From: Cellulomonas sp. Leaf334
GTDB lineage: Bacteria > Actinomycetota > Actinomycetes > Actinomycetales > Cellulomonadaceae
DNA: 64,000 nt
Direction of reading: 5' to 3'
NCBI RefSeq assembly: GCF_001424195.1
Contig: NZ_LMOO01000005.1
Location: forward strand, 609,646-673,645
Part shown: piece after piece, positions 16,065 to 23,712 of the stretch
How positions within the stretch are numbered: the stretch's first letter is position 1
How the letters are laid out: the number at the start of each line of letters is the position of its first letter
The notes under the pieces: generated by a model
What the model was told of the DNA's origin: nothing
Seen by the model: only the letters and a program-made list of their open reading frames with translations
The model's database searches: none
Program-made: the position numbers and the translations under genes

Positions 16065-16832
16065 TCAGGGTCGGCCTGCCACCCACAGCTCCTCGGCGGG
16101 CCACCGGCGGGCCCAGTCGGCGGAGACGATCTCGTAGAACGCGTGGTCCCCGCCGTCGGGCGGTGCGTAGAGCTCGTGGAGGGCGTCGACGACGAATCCG
16201 GCCCGACGCAGCAGCCGGACCCAGTCGCCGTGCGACGGGTGGAACTCGACGCCGCCGCCGGGCCACTGCACCTTGTACGCCTCGCGCTGCCCGCGCAGCA
16301 GCCGCTCCTCCGCGACACCTTCGTCCTCGGGGACGCACAGGGCCGAGAGGTGGCTGTTGGTGAGGAACACCAGCCGCCCACCAGGCCGCAGGAGCCGTGC
16401 GGCCTCGGGCAGCCAGCGTTCGGGGTCGCACCAGGCGGCGGCACCGTGCTCGCTGACGACGAGGTCGGCGCACCCGTCGGCGAGCGGGACGTGCTCCGCG
16501 TCGCCCTGGACCAGGGGGAAGACCGGACCGTGCTGCCGCTGCAGCCGGTGAGCGGTCGTCAGCTGCTCGCCCGAGAGGTCCACCGCGACCGGCCGCGCGC
16601 CCGCGCGGGCGAGCCAGGCGGAGAAGTAGGCGGTGCCGCTCGCCAGCTCGACGACGTCGAGGCCGCGCACGTCGCCCAGGACCGCGAGCTCGCGCTCGGG
16701 GACGGCGAAGAGGCCCCAGACGGGCTCGGGCCGGACCCACTGCTGCTCGGCCGCAGCGTCGGTGAAGCGTTCGTTCATGACGGCCCACAGTGCCCGGTTC
16801 AGGGCGGTCTCCGCGGCTCTGTCGTCGGCCAT
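16065..16832 (-). CDS. Class I SAM-dependent methyltransferase
   Basis: A 255-residue methyltransferase. Motif I is V-V-E-L-A-S-G-T-A-Y-F-S near 61-72, the acidic end of strand 2 is A-V-D-L-S-G near 83-88, motif II is near 109-114 (G-D-A-E-H-V-P-L), and motif III is L-R-P-G-G-R-L-V-F near 147-155. The N-terminal 45 residues are helical and may cover the substrate. The G-T in motif I replaces the usual G-x-G, which is common in this subgroup. The substrate is unknown. It is the first gene of a two-gene unit with the hypothetical protein downstream. Confidence 0.85.
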   Translation of the reverse strand: MADDRAAETALNRALWAVMNERFTDAAAEQQWVRPEPVWGLFAVPERELAVLGDVRGLDVVELASGTAYFSAWLARAGARPVAVDLSGEQLTTAHRLQRQHGPVFPLVQGDAEHVPLADGCADLVVSEHGAAAWCDPERWLPEAARLLRPGGRLVFLTNSHLSALCVPEDEGVAEERLLRGQREAYKVQWPGGGVEFHPSHGDWVRLLRRAGFVVDALHELYAPPDGGDHAFYEIVSADWARRWPAEELWVAGRP

Positions 16833-16932
16833 CCTCCGACCCTAGGGCGCGCGCCCGCCCGTGATGCCCGAGTCCTCCCGGTCCCCGGAGGAAACTTGGT
16901 GTGACCTGCATCAATTCGCTTCGTCGACGCCG

Positions 16933-16950
16933 GATCGTATCGATACGATC
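16933..16950. promoter_or_regulatory. Perfect 18-bp palindrome upstream of the MATE gene, probable operator
   Basis: GATCGTATCGATACGATC, centred 81 bases before GTG 17023. The core GTATCGATAC is AT-rich relative to its surroundings and resembles TetR- or MarR-type operators. No regulator gene is adjacent, so the controlling protein must be encoded elsewhere. A clean -10/-35 pair could not be assigned. Confidence 0.6.
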
Positions 16951-17022
16951 GAGGCACGACGCGACCCGGCACCACCGACCACCGCGGACGTCCCACCCGC
17001 TCTCCAGTCCCAAGGTCTCGCT

Positions 17023-18474
17023 GTGCCCAAGGTCCTCACCGCCGGTCGCCCCTGGCGTGTCATCTCCCTGTTCGCCGTCCCCCTGCTCGTCGGCAACGTC
17101 GTCCAGCAGCTCTACCACGCAGCCGACGCGGTCGTCGTCGGCCGCGTCCTCGGCGTCGACTCGCTCGCCGCCGTCGGCGCGACGGGTGCCCTCCTCTTCC
17201 TCCTGCTCGGCTTCGCGTGGGGCATGACGAACGGCTTCGCGATCCCGACGGCGCAGGCGTTCGGTGCCGGTGACCACGCGGCCGTGCGACGCTCCGTCGC
17301 CGCCGGGACCGTCCTGTCCGCGGCGACGAGCGTGGTGCTCACGGTGGCGGCTCCGCTGCTCGCGGGACCCGCGCTGCGGCTGCTCAGGACGCCCGAGGAG
17401 CTGCTGCCCGAAGCGACCACGTTCGCGGTCATCAGCTTCCTGGGCGCCAGCACGATGATGTTCTTCAACTTCCTCTCGGCGGTCATCCGTGCGATCGGCG
17501 ACTCGCGTACGCCCCTGGTCTTCCTCACGATCAGCTGCGTCCTGAACATCGTGCTCGTGGTCGTCACGGTCGGCGGCCTCGGCCTGGGCGTCGCCGGGGC
17601 GGCGTGGTCGACGGTCCTCTCCCAGGGCGTCTCGGTCGCGCTCTGCCTCGAGTTCGTGCGGCGCCGGGTGCCGGTCCTGCACGTGCACCGCGACGACTGG
17701 CGGGTCGGCGGCGTCGAGCTGCGTCGGCACCTGCGGCTCGGTCTGCCGATGGGGTTCCAGGCGTCGATCATCGCGATCGGCACCCTCGCCGTGCAGGTGC
17801 GCCTGAACGAGCTGGGTTCCGACGCCGTCGCCGCCTACACGACGGCCGTCCGCGTGGACGGGCTCGCGGTCGCCCTGCTGGCGTCCCTGGGCCTCGCGGT
17901 GTCGATGTTCGTCGCGCAGAACCTCGGCGGAGGGCGGCCCGACCGCATCCGGCAGGGTGTCGCGCAGGCGATGTGGCTGTCCGTCGGGGGTGCGCTGGTC
18001 CTCGGCGTCGTGCTCGTCGCCGGCGGGTCCGCGATCGTCGGGCTCTTCGTCGGCGAGGGGGAGGAGCGCGTCGTCGGCATGGCCGCGCACTACCTGCTGG
18101 TCAACGGGGTCCTGTACGTCGTGCTGGGTGTGCTGTTCGTCCTGCGTGGCGCGCTGCAGGGACTCGGGCAGACCGTCGTCCCGACGCTCACCGGCGTGAT
18201 CGAGCTGATCTGCCGGGTCGGCGCCGCGGGCGTCCTCGGCGCGGCCTACGGGTACGGCGGCGTCGTCTGGGGCAACCCGCTGGCGTGGATCGGGGCTGTC
18301 GTCCTGCTGGTGCCCGCGTACGTGGTCGCGTCGCGACGCCTCGCGCAGCAGCCGGTGGTCACCGCGGAGGGACCAGCCGACCGACCCGCGCCGCCGAGGC
18401 GGATCACGAGGCTCAGGCGCCGCGGACCGTCGCCGCTCGCGGCGAAGCGGCGATCGCGGGTCCCGTCGGCCTGA
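17023..18474 (+). CDS. MATE-family multidrug efflux transporter
   Basis: A 483-residue protein with 12 membrane segments in two homologous halves. The MATE signature is visible at the N-terminus (F-A-V-P-L-L-V-G-N-V-V-Q-Q-L-Y, then D-A-V-V-V-G-R-V-L-G), and its second-half equivalent follows near residue 240 (L-P-M-G-F-Q-A-S-I-I). MATE proteins export cationic drugs or metabolites by Na+ or H+ antiport. GTG 17023 is chosen: the frame opens at 16861, but that segment is hydrophilic and contains the palindromic operator. The C-terminal 40 residues are Arg/Pro-rich and cytoplasmic. Confidence 0.9.
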   Translation: MPKVLTAGRPWRVISLFAVPLLVGNVVQQLYHAADAVVVGRVLGVDSLAAVGATGALLFLLLGFAWGMTNGFAIPTAQAFGAGDHAAVRRSVAAGTVLSAATSVVLTVAAPLLAGPALRLLRTPEELLPEATTFAVISFLGASTMMFFNFLSAVIRAIGDSRTPLVFLTISCVLNIVLVVVTVGGLGLGVAGAAWSTVLSQGVSVALCLEFVRRRVPVLHVHRDDWRVGGVELRRHLRLGLPMGFQASIIAIGTLAVQVRLNELGSDAVAAYTTAVRVDGLAVALLASLGLAVSMFVAQNLGGGRPDRIRQGVAQAMWLSVGGALVLGVVLVAGGSAIVGLFVGEGEERVVGMAAHYLLVNGVLYVVLGVLFVLRGALQGLGQTVVPTLTGVIELICRVGAAGVLGAAYGYGGVVWGNPLAWIGAVVLLVPAYVVASRRLAQQPVVTAEGPADRPAPPRRITRLRRRGPSPLAAKRRSRVPSA

Positions 18475-18519
18475 CCCGACGCCGTGGGCGAGGAGTAGAC
18501 CTGGAGGACGAGCGCACTC

Positions 18520-18543
18520 AACGTTTCCCGCGTGCCGTTCGTC
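18520..18543 (+). promoter_or_regulatory. Probable ECF-type promoter of the SigE-family sigma gene
   Basis: AAC (18520-18522) and CGTC (18540-18543) are separated by 17 bases, the canonical -35/-10 layout for ECF sigma factors. It precedes the sigma gene by about 40 bases, which suggests that the factor transcribes its own gene. Confidence 0.6.
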
Positions 18544-18582
18544 TCTCTCAGTGTCGGCCTCACCCACCGGAAGGGGGCCGCG

Positions 18583-19107
18583 ATGAATCGATGGGAGCCG
18601 GTCCTCACCGACCTGGTGCGGTACCGCGGCGGGTCCCTGGTGCGCTATGCCGCGCTGCTGTGCGGGGACCGGCGTGAGGCGGAGGACCTTGTCCAGGACG
18701 CGCTGGTCCGGACGTTCACGACCATGCGTCGGTCGCAGGGCGACGGTCCGGGCGACCTCGCGGCGCTGGAGCATGCGGAGGCCTACGTCCGGCGGACCGT
18801 GCTGAACCTCTACCTCGACGGCTACCGCCGCCGCCGGCGCTGGACCGCGGTCCGCCACCTCCTGGGGGGTCAGGCGTCGACCCCCGGACCGGAGCAGGCC
18901 GGTGCCGACCATCTCGACCTGGACGTGGCGCTCGCCGCGCTCCCGCCACGGCAGCGGGCCTGCATGGTCCTGCGGTTCTACGCGGACCTCACGGTGAACC
19001 AGATCGCGGAGGACCTCGGGGTCAGTGCGGGAACCGTCAAGCGGCACCTGCACGACGCCGGCTCGACCCTGGCGTCCAGGCTCGCGGTCGACGAGGAGGC
19101 GTCATGA
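18583..19107 (+). CDS. RNA polymerase ECF sigma factor, SigE family
   Basis: A 174-residue two-domain sigma factor. Region 2 is at about 15-75 (R-Y-A-A-L-L-C-G-D-R-R-E-A-E-D-L-V-Q-D-A-L) and region 4 at about 115-165 (L-P-P-R-Q-R-A-C-M-V-L-R-F-Y-A-D-L-T, then V-S-A-G-T-V-K-R-H-L as the -35-reading helix). It directs RNA polymerase to AAC...CGTC-type promoters. ATG 18583 follows GGAAGGGGG. Its stop overlaps the start of the next gene (ATGA), which encodes a protein with one membrane span, a plausible anti-sigma partner. Confidence 0.92.
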   Translation: MNRWEPVLTDLVRYRGGSLVRYAALLCGDRREAEDLVQDALVRTFTTMRRSQGDGPGDLAALEHAEAYVRRTVLNLYLDGYRRRRRWTAVRHLLGGQASTPGPEQAGADHLDLDVALAALPPRQRACMVLRFYADLTVNQIAEDLGVSAGTVKRHLHDAGSTLASRLAVDEEAS

Positions 19108-19916
19108 CCCTCGAAGAGCTGCTCCGCCAGGAGCGTGACGTCGTCCCGCCCAATCCTCTCGCCGACCGGGCGGAGGAGATCGTCGCCCGGGTCCGTCGAC
19201 GCCGGCGCGCCGCTGCCGTCGCCGCGGGCGCGGTCATCACGGCCGTTGTCGCCGTCGCCGTGGTCGTCGTCGGCCAGCTCCTGCCGCGGGCGCCTGAGCC
19301 TGCCGAGCCGAGCCCGAGCGGGCCGGTCCTGACACTCCCGCAGACCACGGAGGGGGTGCCGATCGTCCCCGGTCGCTACGTCCTCCCCGTCCTCGACGCA
19401 CCCGCGGACTGGACGCTGGAGCCCGTCGTCACGGTGCCCGAGGGGTTCCTCGGCCTGGACGCCGGCGTGACGTCGGGCGACTTCGAGACCGACGACGCGC
19501 GCGTGCTGTGGCTCTGGAACATCGACAGCGTCTTCACCCACCCCTGCGAGCTCGGCGCGACCGCCGCCCCGGTCGGGCCGACGGTCGCCGACCTGGCCGC
19601 CGCCCTCGCCGCGCAGCCCATGCGCGCAGCCACCGCCCCGGTCCCCGTCACCGTGGGCGGGTACGAGGGGCTCTACCTGGAGCTGTCCGTACCGGACGAC
19701 ATCGACCCCGATGCCTGCCCCGTCGGCCGGTTCTCCAGCTGGGAGGGGCGCTGGCAGCAGGTGCCCGGACAGGTCGACCTGCTCTGGATCGTCGACGTCG
19801 ACGGCCAGCGCATCACCGTCGACGCCTCGCTCTCGCCGGGCACCAGCCCGCAGGAGGCGGCCGAGCTCACCGACATGGTCGCGTCGACGAGGTTCGTCCC
19901 GGTCGACGACCACTGA
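19104..19916 (+). CDS. Single-span membrane protein coupled to the sigma factor, possible anti-sigma factor
   Basis: A 270-residue protein with a short cytoplasmic N-terminus (about 1-35, charged, ending in a run of Arg), one membrane span (about 37-58) and an extracytoplasmic domain of about 200 residues. The N-terminal segment E-E-L-L-R-Q-E-R-D-V-V-P-P-N-P resembles the short sigma-binding regions of SigE-family partners, but no zinc-binding anti-sigma motif is present. The outer domain contains T-H-P-C-E and D-P-D-A-C-P, whose cysteines may form a disulfide. The next gene encodes a lipoprotein with the same outer domain. The 4-base overlap with the sigma gene supports a regulatory role; it is not proven. 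Confidence 0.7.
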   Translation: MTLEELLRQERDVVPPNPLADRAEEIVARVRRRRRAAAVAAGAVITAVVAVAVVVVGQLLPRAPEPAEPSPSGPVLTLPQTTEGVPIVPGRYVLPVLDAPADWTLEPVVTVPEGFLGLDAGVTSGDFETDDARVLWLWNIDSVFTHPCELGATAAPVGPTVADLAAALAAQPMRAATAPVPVTVGGYEGLYLELSVPDDIDPDACPVGRFSSWEGRWQQVPGQVDLLWIVDVDGQRITVDASLSPGTSPQEAAELTDMVASTRFVPVDDH

Positions 19917-20005
19917 GCCACCAGCACCACCGGCCCTCGTGAGCCGAGGGTCTCGCAGCCGTGCGCCGGACCCGGCACCCGGCAGGGAACGAGGAGGGGA
20001 CGATC

Positions 20006-20707
20006 ATGAGGATCCGCACCAGGAATGACCTGCTCACCTGCGGCGTCGTCGCCGTGGCGATGACCGGGTGCACGTCCGGCCCGGCCGAGCCCGCGGCGAG
20101 CAGCGCGACCGGAGCACGGGCGCTCGCCGGGGTCCCCGCGGAGGCACCCGTGGAGCCGGGGCCGTACGGCTTCGCGGTCGTCGACGCCTCGCAGGAGCAC
20201 CCCGTGCCTCTGGTGACCGTGCCCGAGGGCTTCGCCGCGATGGAGGACGGGATCGGGGTCTTCCGCGGGGACTTCGACGCCGACGACGCCCAGGTGCTGT
20301 GGATCTGGGACATCGACAGCGTCTACACCCACCCCTGCGAGGCCGGTGCCACGGCCGCCCCGGTCGGCCCGACGGTCGCCGACCTCGCCGCAGCCCTCTC
20401 CGCCCAGCCGCTGCGCGAGGGCACCCACCCGGTGCCGGTGACCGTCGGCGGGTACGACGGCGTCTACGTCGAGCTGTCCATGCCCGACGACGTCGACGTC
20501 GACGCGTGCCCCGGGGGCAAGTTCAACAGCTGGCCGGGCCGGAACCAGCAGGGGCCGGGCCAGGTCGACATGCTCTGGATCCTCGACGTGGACGGTCAGC
20601 GCATGACGTTCGACGCGTCCGCCTCCCGGGCACTCGGGCCGGACGGTCTGCAGGTGCTCACGGACATGGTCACGACCACGACGTTCGTGCCGGCGGAGCA
20701 GGGCTGA
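20006..20707 (+). CDS. Lipoprotein, paralogue of the preceding protein's extracytoplasmic domain
   Basis: A 233-residue protein from ATG 20006 behind GAGGAGGGG. The N-terminus is a lipoprotein signal with the lipobox-like A-M-T-G-C (Cys22). The rest aligns throughout with the outer domain of the upstream gene: V-T-V-P-E-G-F, V-L-W-(I/L)-W-(D/N)-I-D-S-V, T-H-P-C-E, A-P-V-G-P-T-V-A-D-L-A-A-A-L and P-G-Q-V-D are shared. A tandem duplication followed by change of membrane anchor is the simplest explanation. It may bind the same ligand as the putative anti-sigma protein. The function is unknown. Confidence 0.8.
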   Translation: MRIRTRNDLLTCGVVAVAMTGCTSGPAEPAASSATGARALAGVPAEAPVEPGPYGFAVVDASQEHPVPLVTVPEGFAAMEDGIGVFRGDFDADDAQVLWIWDIDSVYTHPCEAGATAAPVGPTVADLAAALSAQPLREGTHPVPVTVGGYDGVYVELSMPDDVDVDACPGGKFNSWPGRNQQGPGQVDMLWILDVDGQRMTFDASASRALGPDGLQVLTDMVTTTTFVPAEQG

Positions 20708-20712
20708 CGGGC

Positions 20713-21318
20713 CTACGCCAACGCCAGCGGCAGGATGACCGAGTCGATCATCTGGGTCACGAACTCGTCGTCGATGCGCTGGCCCGCCACCATCTTGCGG
20801 TAGGCGATCATGGCCGGTGCGACGGCGGAGACCATCTCGAGGTCGACGTCCGCGCGCAGCTCACCGCGGGCCTGCGCGCGCTCGAGGAGGCCGCGCATGA
20901 GGTTCACGCGCGAGCGGACGAACTGCTGCTGGAAGGCGGCGGCGACGTCGGGGTTCTCCTTGACCGCGGAGATCACGCCGGACATCAGCTCGGAGTCGTC
21001 CGACCGCTTGCGACCGAAGCGCACGGCGAGCAGGTCGGAGCGCAGCGAACCGGTGTCGGGGATCTCGTCGGCGGTCATCGGCACCCCGCCGGCACAGACG
21101 ATCGCGTCGACCGTGAGCTGCACCTTCGAGGGCCAACGGCGGTAGACGGTCGCCTTGCCGGCCCCGGCGCGGTCGGCGACGGCGTCCATGGTCATCCCGT
21201 CGAATCCGCGCTCGGCCAGCAGCTCGCGGGTGGCCTGGAGGATCGCGTCGTCCTTGGACTCGTCGCGACGGCGCCCGGGTCGGCGAGGCGCAGTCTCCGC
21301 TGCCTCGTCGACGCTCAT
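20713..21318 (-). CDS. TetR-family transcriptional regulator
   Basis: A 201-residue repressor. The HTH is at about 24-68: I-L-Q-A-T-R-E-L-L-A-E-R-G-F-D-G-M-T-M-D-A-V-A as two blocks, then A-G-A-G-K-A-T-V-Y-R-R-W as the recognition region. The C-terminal domain is of the AcrR/TetR_C_16-like type with no identifiable ligand. ATG 21318 is used; an upstream in-frame codon at 21399 would run through the operators. It is divergent from an MFS exporter 101 bases away, and two inverted repeats in the gap are probable operators, so it most likely represses the exporter and itself. Confidence 0.9.
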   Translation of the reverse strand: MSVDEAAETAPRRPGRRRDESKDDAILQATRELLAERGFDGMTMDAVADRAGAGKATVYRRWPSKVQLTVDAIVCAGGVPMTADEIPDTGSLRSDLLAVRFGRKRSDDSELMSGVISAVKENPDVAAAFQQQFVRSRVNLMRGLLERAQARGELRADVDLEMVSAVAPAMIAYRKMVAGQRIDDEFVTQMIDSVILPLALA

Positions 21319-21327
21319 GGCCCTACT

Positions 21328-21374
21328 GTATCCGGAGAATTCGATACCGAGGGGTTCCGGAACTGGCAAGTTCC
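21328..21374. promoter_or_regulatory. Operator region between tetR and the MFS exporter gene
   Basis: Two inverted repeats: GTATC-N10-GATAC (21328-21347) and GGAACT-GGCA-AGTTCC (21359-21374). A possible -10 of the exporter gene, TATTAG (21376-21381), directly follows the second, so binding there would block transcription. Confidence 0.6.
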
Positions 21375-21419
21375 GTATTAGTGTCGCTCCACCGACCACG
21401 ACGTCCCAGGAGCACCCTC

Positions 21420-22913
21420 ATGTCCTCACCCACGCAGACCCCGCCGGAGAGTCGGCACCGCTGGCTCGTCCTGGCCACGGTCGCCCTCGCCCAGCTCATG
21501 GTCGTGCTCGACGCGACCATCGTGAACATCGCCCTGCCCTCTGCCCAGGCGGAGCTCGGGTTCAGTGACAACGACCGCCAGTGGGTGGTCACCGCCTACG
21601 CGCTCGCCTTCGGCAGCCTGCTGCTGCTCGGCGGCCGCCTCTCCGACATGTTCGGCCGCCGCCGCATGTTCCTCATCGGTCTCGTCGGCTTTGCGGCCGC
21701 CTCGGCGCTCGGCGGTGCGGCGCAGTCGTTCGAGCTGCTCGTCGGCGCCCGCGCGCTGCAGGGCGTGTTCGCCGCGGTCCTCGCCCCGGCCGCCCTGTCC
21801 GTGCTGACCACCACCTTCACCGTCCCCCAGGAGCGCGCCCGCGCGTTCGGCGTGTTCGGCGCCATCGCGGGTATGGGCGGCGCCATCGGCCTGCTGCTCG
21901 GCGGCTACCTGACGGAGAACTTCGACTGGCGCTGGAACCTCTACGTGAACGTCGTCATCGCCGTGATCGCGTTCGCGGCGGGGACGATGCTGCTGTCCCG
22001 GACCGATGCCAAGCACGACACCCGCATCGACGTGCCCGGCGTGCTCCTCGCGTCGTCGGGTCTCTTCCTGCTCGTGTTCGGCTTCTCGCAGGCCGAGCCC
22101 CAGGGCTGGGACGCGCCCGTCGTGTGGGGTTCGCTGGCCGCGAGCGTCGTGCTGCTCGTCGGGTTCGTGCTGCGGCAGCGCACCGCCGAGCACCCGCTCC
22201 TGCCGCTGTCGATCGTGCAGGACCGCGACCGTGGCGCCGGCTTCCTGGCGATCCTCGTCGCCGGGTCCGGGATGTTCGGCGTCTTCCTGTTCCTCACGTA
22301 CTACCTGCAGCTGACGCTCGGGTACGGGCCGATGCAGACCGGCACCGCGTTCCTGCCGATGGTGCTCTTCATCGTCATCACCGCGCAGGTCCAGACGAAC
22401 GTCCTGGTCCCGCGGTTCGGGCCGAAGGTCGTCGTGCCGCTGGGCATGGCCATCGGCGCCGGCGCGATGCTGTGGTTCACCACCCTCGACCTCGACAGCG
22501 GCTACCCCGCGGTGCTGGTCGGGCTGATCGGCGTGGGGATCGCGATGGGCTCGATCATGCCCGCGTCGTTCCAGATCGCCACGCTCGGCATCGCGCCGCG
22601 GCAGGCGGGAGCCGCGTCCGCGATGGTCTCCACCAGCCAGCAGGTCGGCGGCGCGATCGGCACCGCGGTCCTGAACACCCTCGCGGCCACCGCCGCCACC
22701 GCGTACGTCGCCGACCACGCACCGGCGACCCCCGAGGTGATCGCCGCCGGAGCGCTGCACAGCTTCTCCGTGGCCTACACCTGGTCCGCCGGGATCTTCC
22801 TGTTCGGCGCCGTCCTGACCGCGTCGCTGTTCCGGACGCGGCCGGACCGGGAGGCCCGGGCCGTCGACGTCGCACCGGTGACGCCCGACGAGGCCGCCGT
22901 GCTCGTGCACTGA
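21420..22913 (+). CDS. MFS drug exporter, DHA2/EmrB-QacA family (14 membrane segments)
   Basis: A 497-residue proton-driven exporter. Motif D1 appears in the first span (L-D-A-T-I-V-N-I-A-L-P), motif A in loop 2-3 (G-G-R-L-S-D-M-F-G-R-R-R), motif B has the conserved Arg in A-R-A-L-Q-G, and motif C in span 5 is G-x-x-x-G-x-x-x-G-G (A-I-A-G-M-G-G-A-I-G). These mark 14-span drug:H+ antiporters. ATG 21420 follows CCAGGAG. Divergent from a TetR repressor gene, it is probably induced by its own toxic substrates. Confidence 0.93.
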   Translation: MSSPTQTPPESRHRWLVLATVALAQLMVVLDATIVNIALPSAQAELGFSDNDRQWVVTAYALAFGSLLLLGGRLSDMFGRRRMFLIGLVGFAAASALGGAAQSFELLVGARALQGVFAAVLAPAALSVLTTTFTVPQERARAFGVFGAIAGMGGAIGLLLGGYLTENFDWRWNLYVNVVIAVIAFAAGTMLLSRTDAKHDTRIDVPGVLLASSGLFLLVFGFSQAEPQGWDAPVVWGSLAASVVLLVGFVLRQRTAEHPLLPLSIVQDRDRGAGFLAILVAGSGMFGVFLFLTYYLQLTLGYGPMQTGTAFLPMVLFIVITAQVQTNVLVPRFGPKVVVPLGMAIGAGAMLWFTTLDLDSGYPAVLVGLIGVGIAMGSIMPASFQIATLGIAPRQAGAASAMVSTSQQVGGAIGTAVLNTLAATAATAYVADHAPATPEVIAAGALHSFSVAYTWSAGIFLFGAVLTASLFRTRPDREARAVDVAPVTPDEAAVLVH

Positions 22914-22983
22914 CCGTGCGGGTGGGCGGCGCGCGGCAGCGTGCGTCGCCCACCTCGTACGATCCGAGCAGGAGAGAGGTGAT

Positions 22984-23664
22984 GTGGTGACGGCCGAACC
23001 GGCGCCTGGGGAGCGGCTCCCGCTCAGCCGCGAGCGTGTCCTGCGCACGGCGGTCGCGATCGCCGACGAGCACGGCATCGAGGCGGTCACGATGCGCCGG
23101 GTCGGCGACGAGCTGGGCGCCGAGGCGATGTCGCTGTACCACCACGTCGCCAACAAGAACGACCTGCTCGACGGGGTCGTGGACCTGGTGGCGGGGGAGA
23201 TCAACGACGTCGTCGACGCCCTGGACGCGACGGGCCCCTGGCAACCGGTGGTCCGCGCCCGGATCCTCGCCGCGCGCCAGGTGCTGCTCCGGCACCGCTG
23301 GGCCCCGGGCCTGCTGGCCACCCGCTCGGCACTCAGCCCGAACGTCGTGACCTACCACGACCGCCTCGTCGGCCTGCTGCACGCTGGTGGCTTCACGTAC
23401 GACCTCGCCCACCATGCGCTGCACGCGCTCGGCAGCCGCTCGCTCGGGTTCTCCCAGGAGCTGTTCGACCCGGGCGCCGGGGCGTCCGCGGGGCCGCTGC
23501 CCGCGGAGCTGGCAGCCGCGGTGCCGTCGCTCGTGGCCATGCTGGCCGAGGTCGCGCACGACGACCCCGGCTCGACGTTGGGCTGGTGCGACGACCAGAC
23601 GGAGTTCGAGTTCGGGCTGGACCTCCTGCTCGACGGGCTGGAGCGCCGGCGGACAGGGTCTTGA
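22984..23664 (+). CDS. TetR-family regulator with tetracycline-repressor-type C-terminal domain
   Basis: A 226-residue protein. The HTH is at about 15-60 (L-S-R-E-R-V-L-R-T-A-V-A-I-A-D-E-H-G, T-M-R-R-V-G-D-E-L-G, A-M-S-L-Y-H-H-V-A-N-K). L-Y-H-H-V-A-N-K is the hallmark of the TetR_C_1 subgroup, as is the C-terminal F-E-F-G-L-D-L-L-L-D-G-L. GTG codons at 22984 and 22987 are both usable, with GGAGAGAGG upstream. A large palindrome starts 5 bases after its stop and precedes the dehydrogenase gene, so the dehydrogenase is its likely target. Confidence 0.9.
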   Translation: MVTAEPAPGERLPLSRERVLRTAVAIADEHGIEAVTMRRVGDELGAEAMSLYHHVANKNDLLDGVVDLVAGEINDVVDALDATGPWQPVVRARILAARQVLLRHRWAPGLLATRSALSPNVVTYHDRLVGLLHAGGFTYDLAHHALHALGSRSLGFSQELFDPGAGASAGPLPAELAAAVPSLVAMLAEVAHDDPGSTLGWCDDQTEFEFGLDLLLDGLERRRTGS

Positions 23665-23668
23665 CCTG

Positions 23669-23705
23669 CCTTACGTTGTAAGTCACTCTGACTTACAACG
23701 TAAGG
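23669..23705. promoter_or_regulatory. Perfect 17-bp inverted repeat upstream of the dehydrogenase gene, probable double TetR operator
   Basis: Arm CCTTACGTTGTAAGTCA (23669-23685), spacer CTC, arm TGACTTACAACGTAAGG (23689-23705). Each arm holds its own small palindrome, TTAC-N3-GTAA, so two dimers could bind side by side. The right arm runs into the ribosome-binding site (AAGGAG) of the gene at 23713. Confidence 0.8.
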
Positions 23706-23712
23706 AGCAGCC

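Noticed and set aside
16861-17022. In-frame extension of the MATE gene to GTG 16861
   Set aside because: The extension is hydrophilic, has no family match and contains an 18-bp palindrome; GTG 17023 gives the normal MATE N-terminus.
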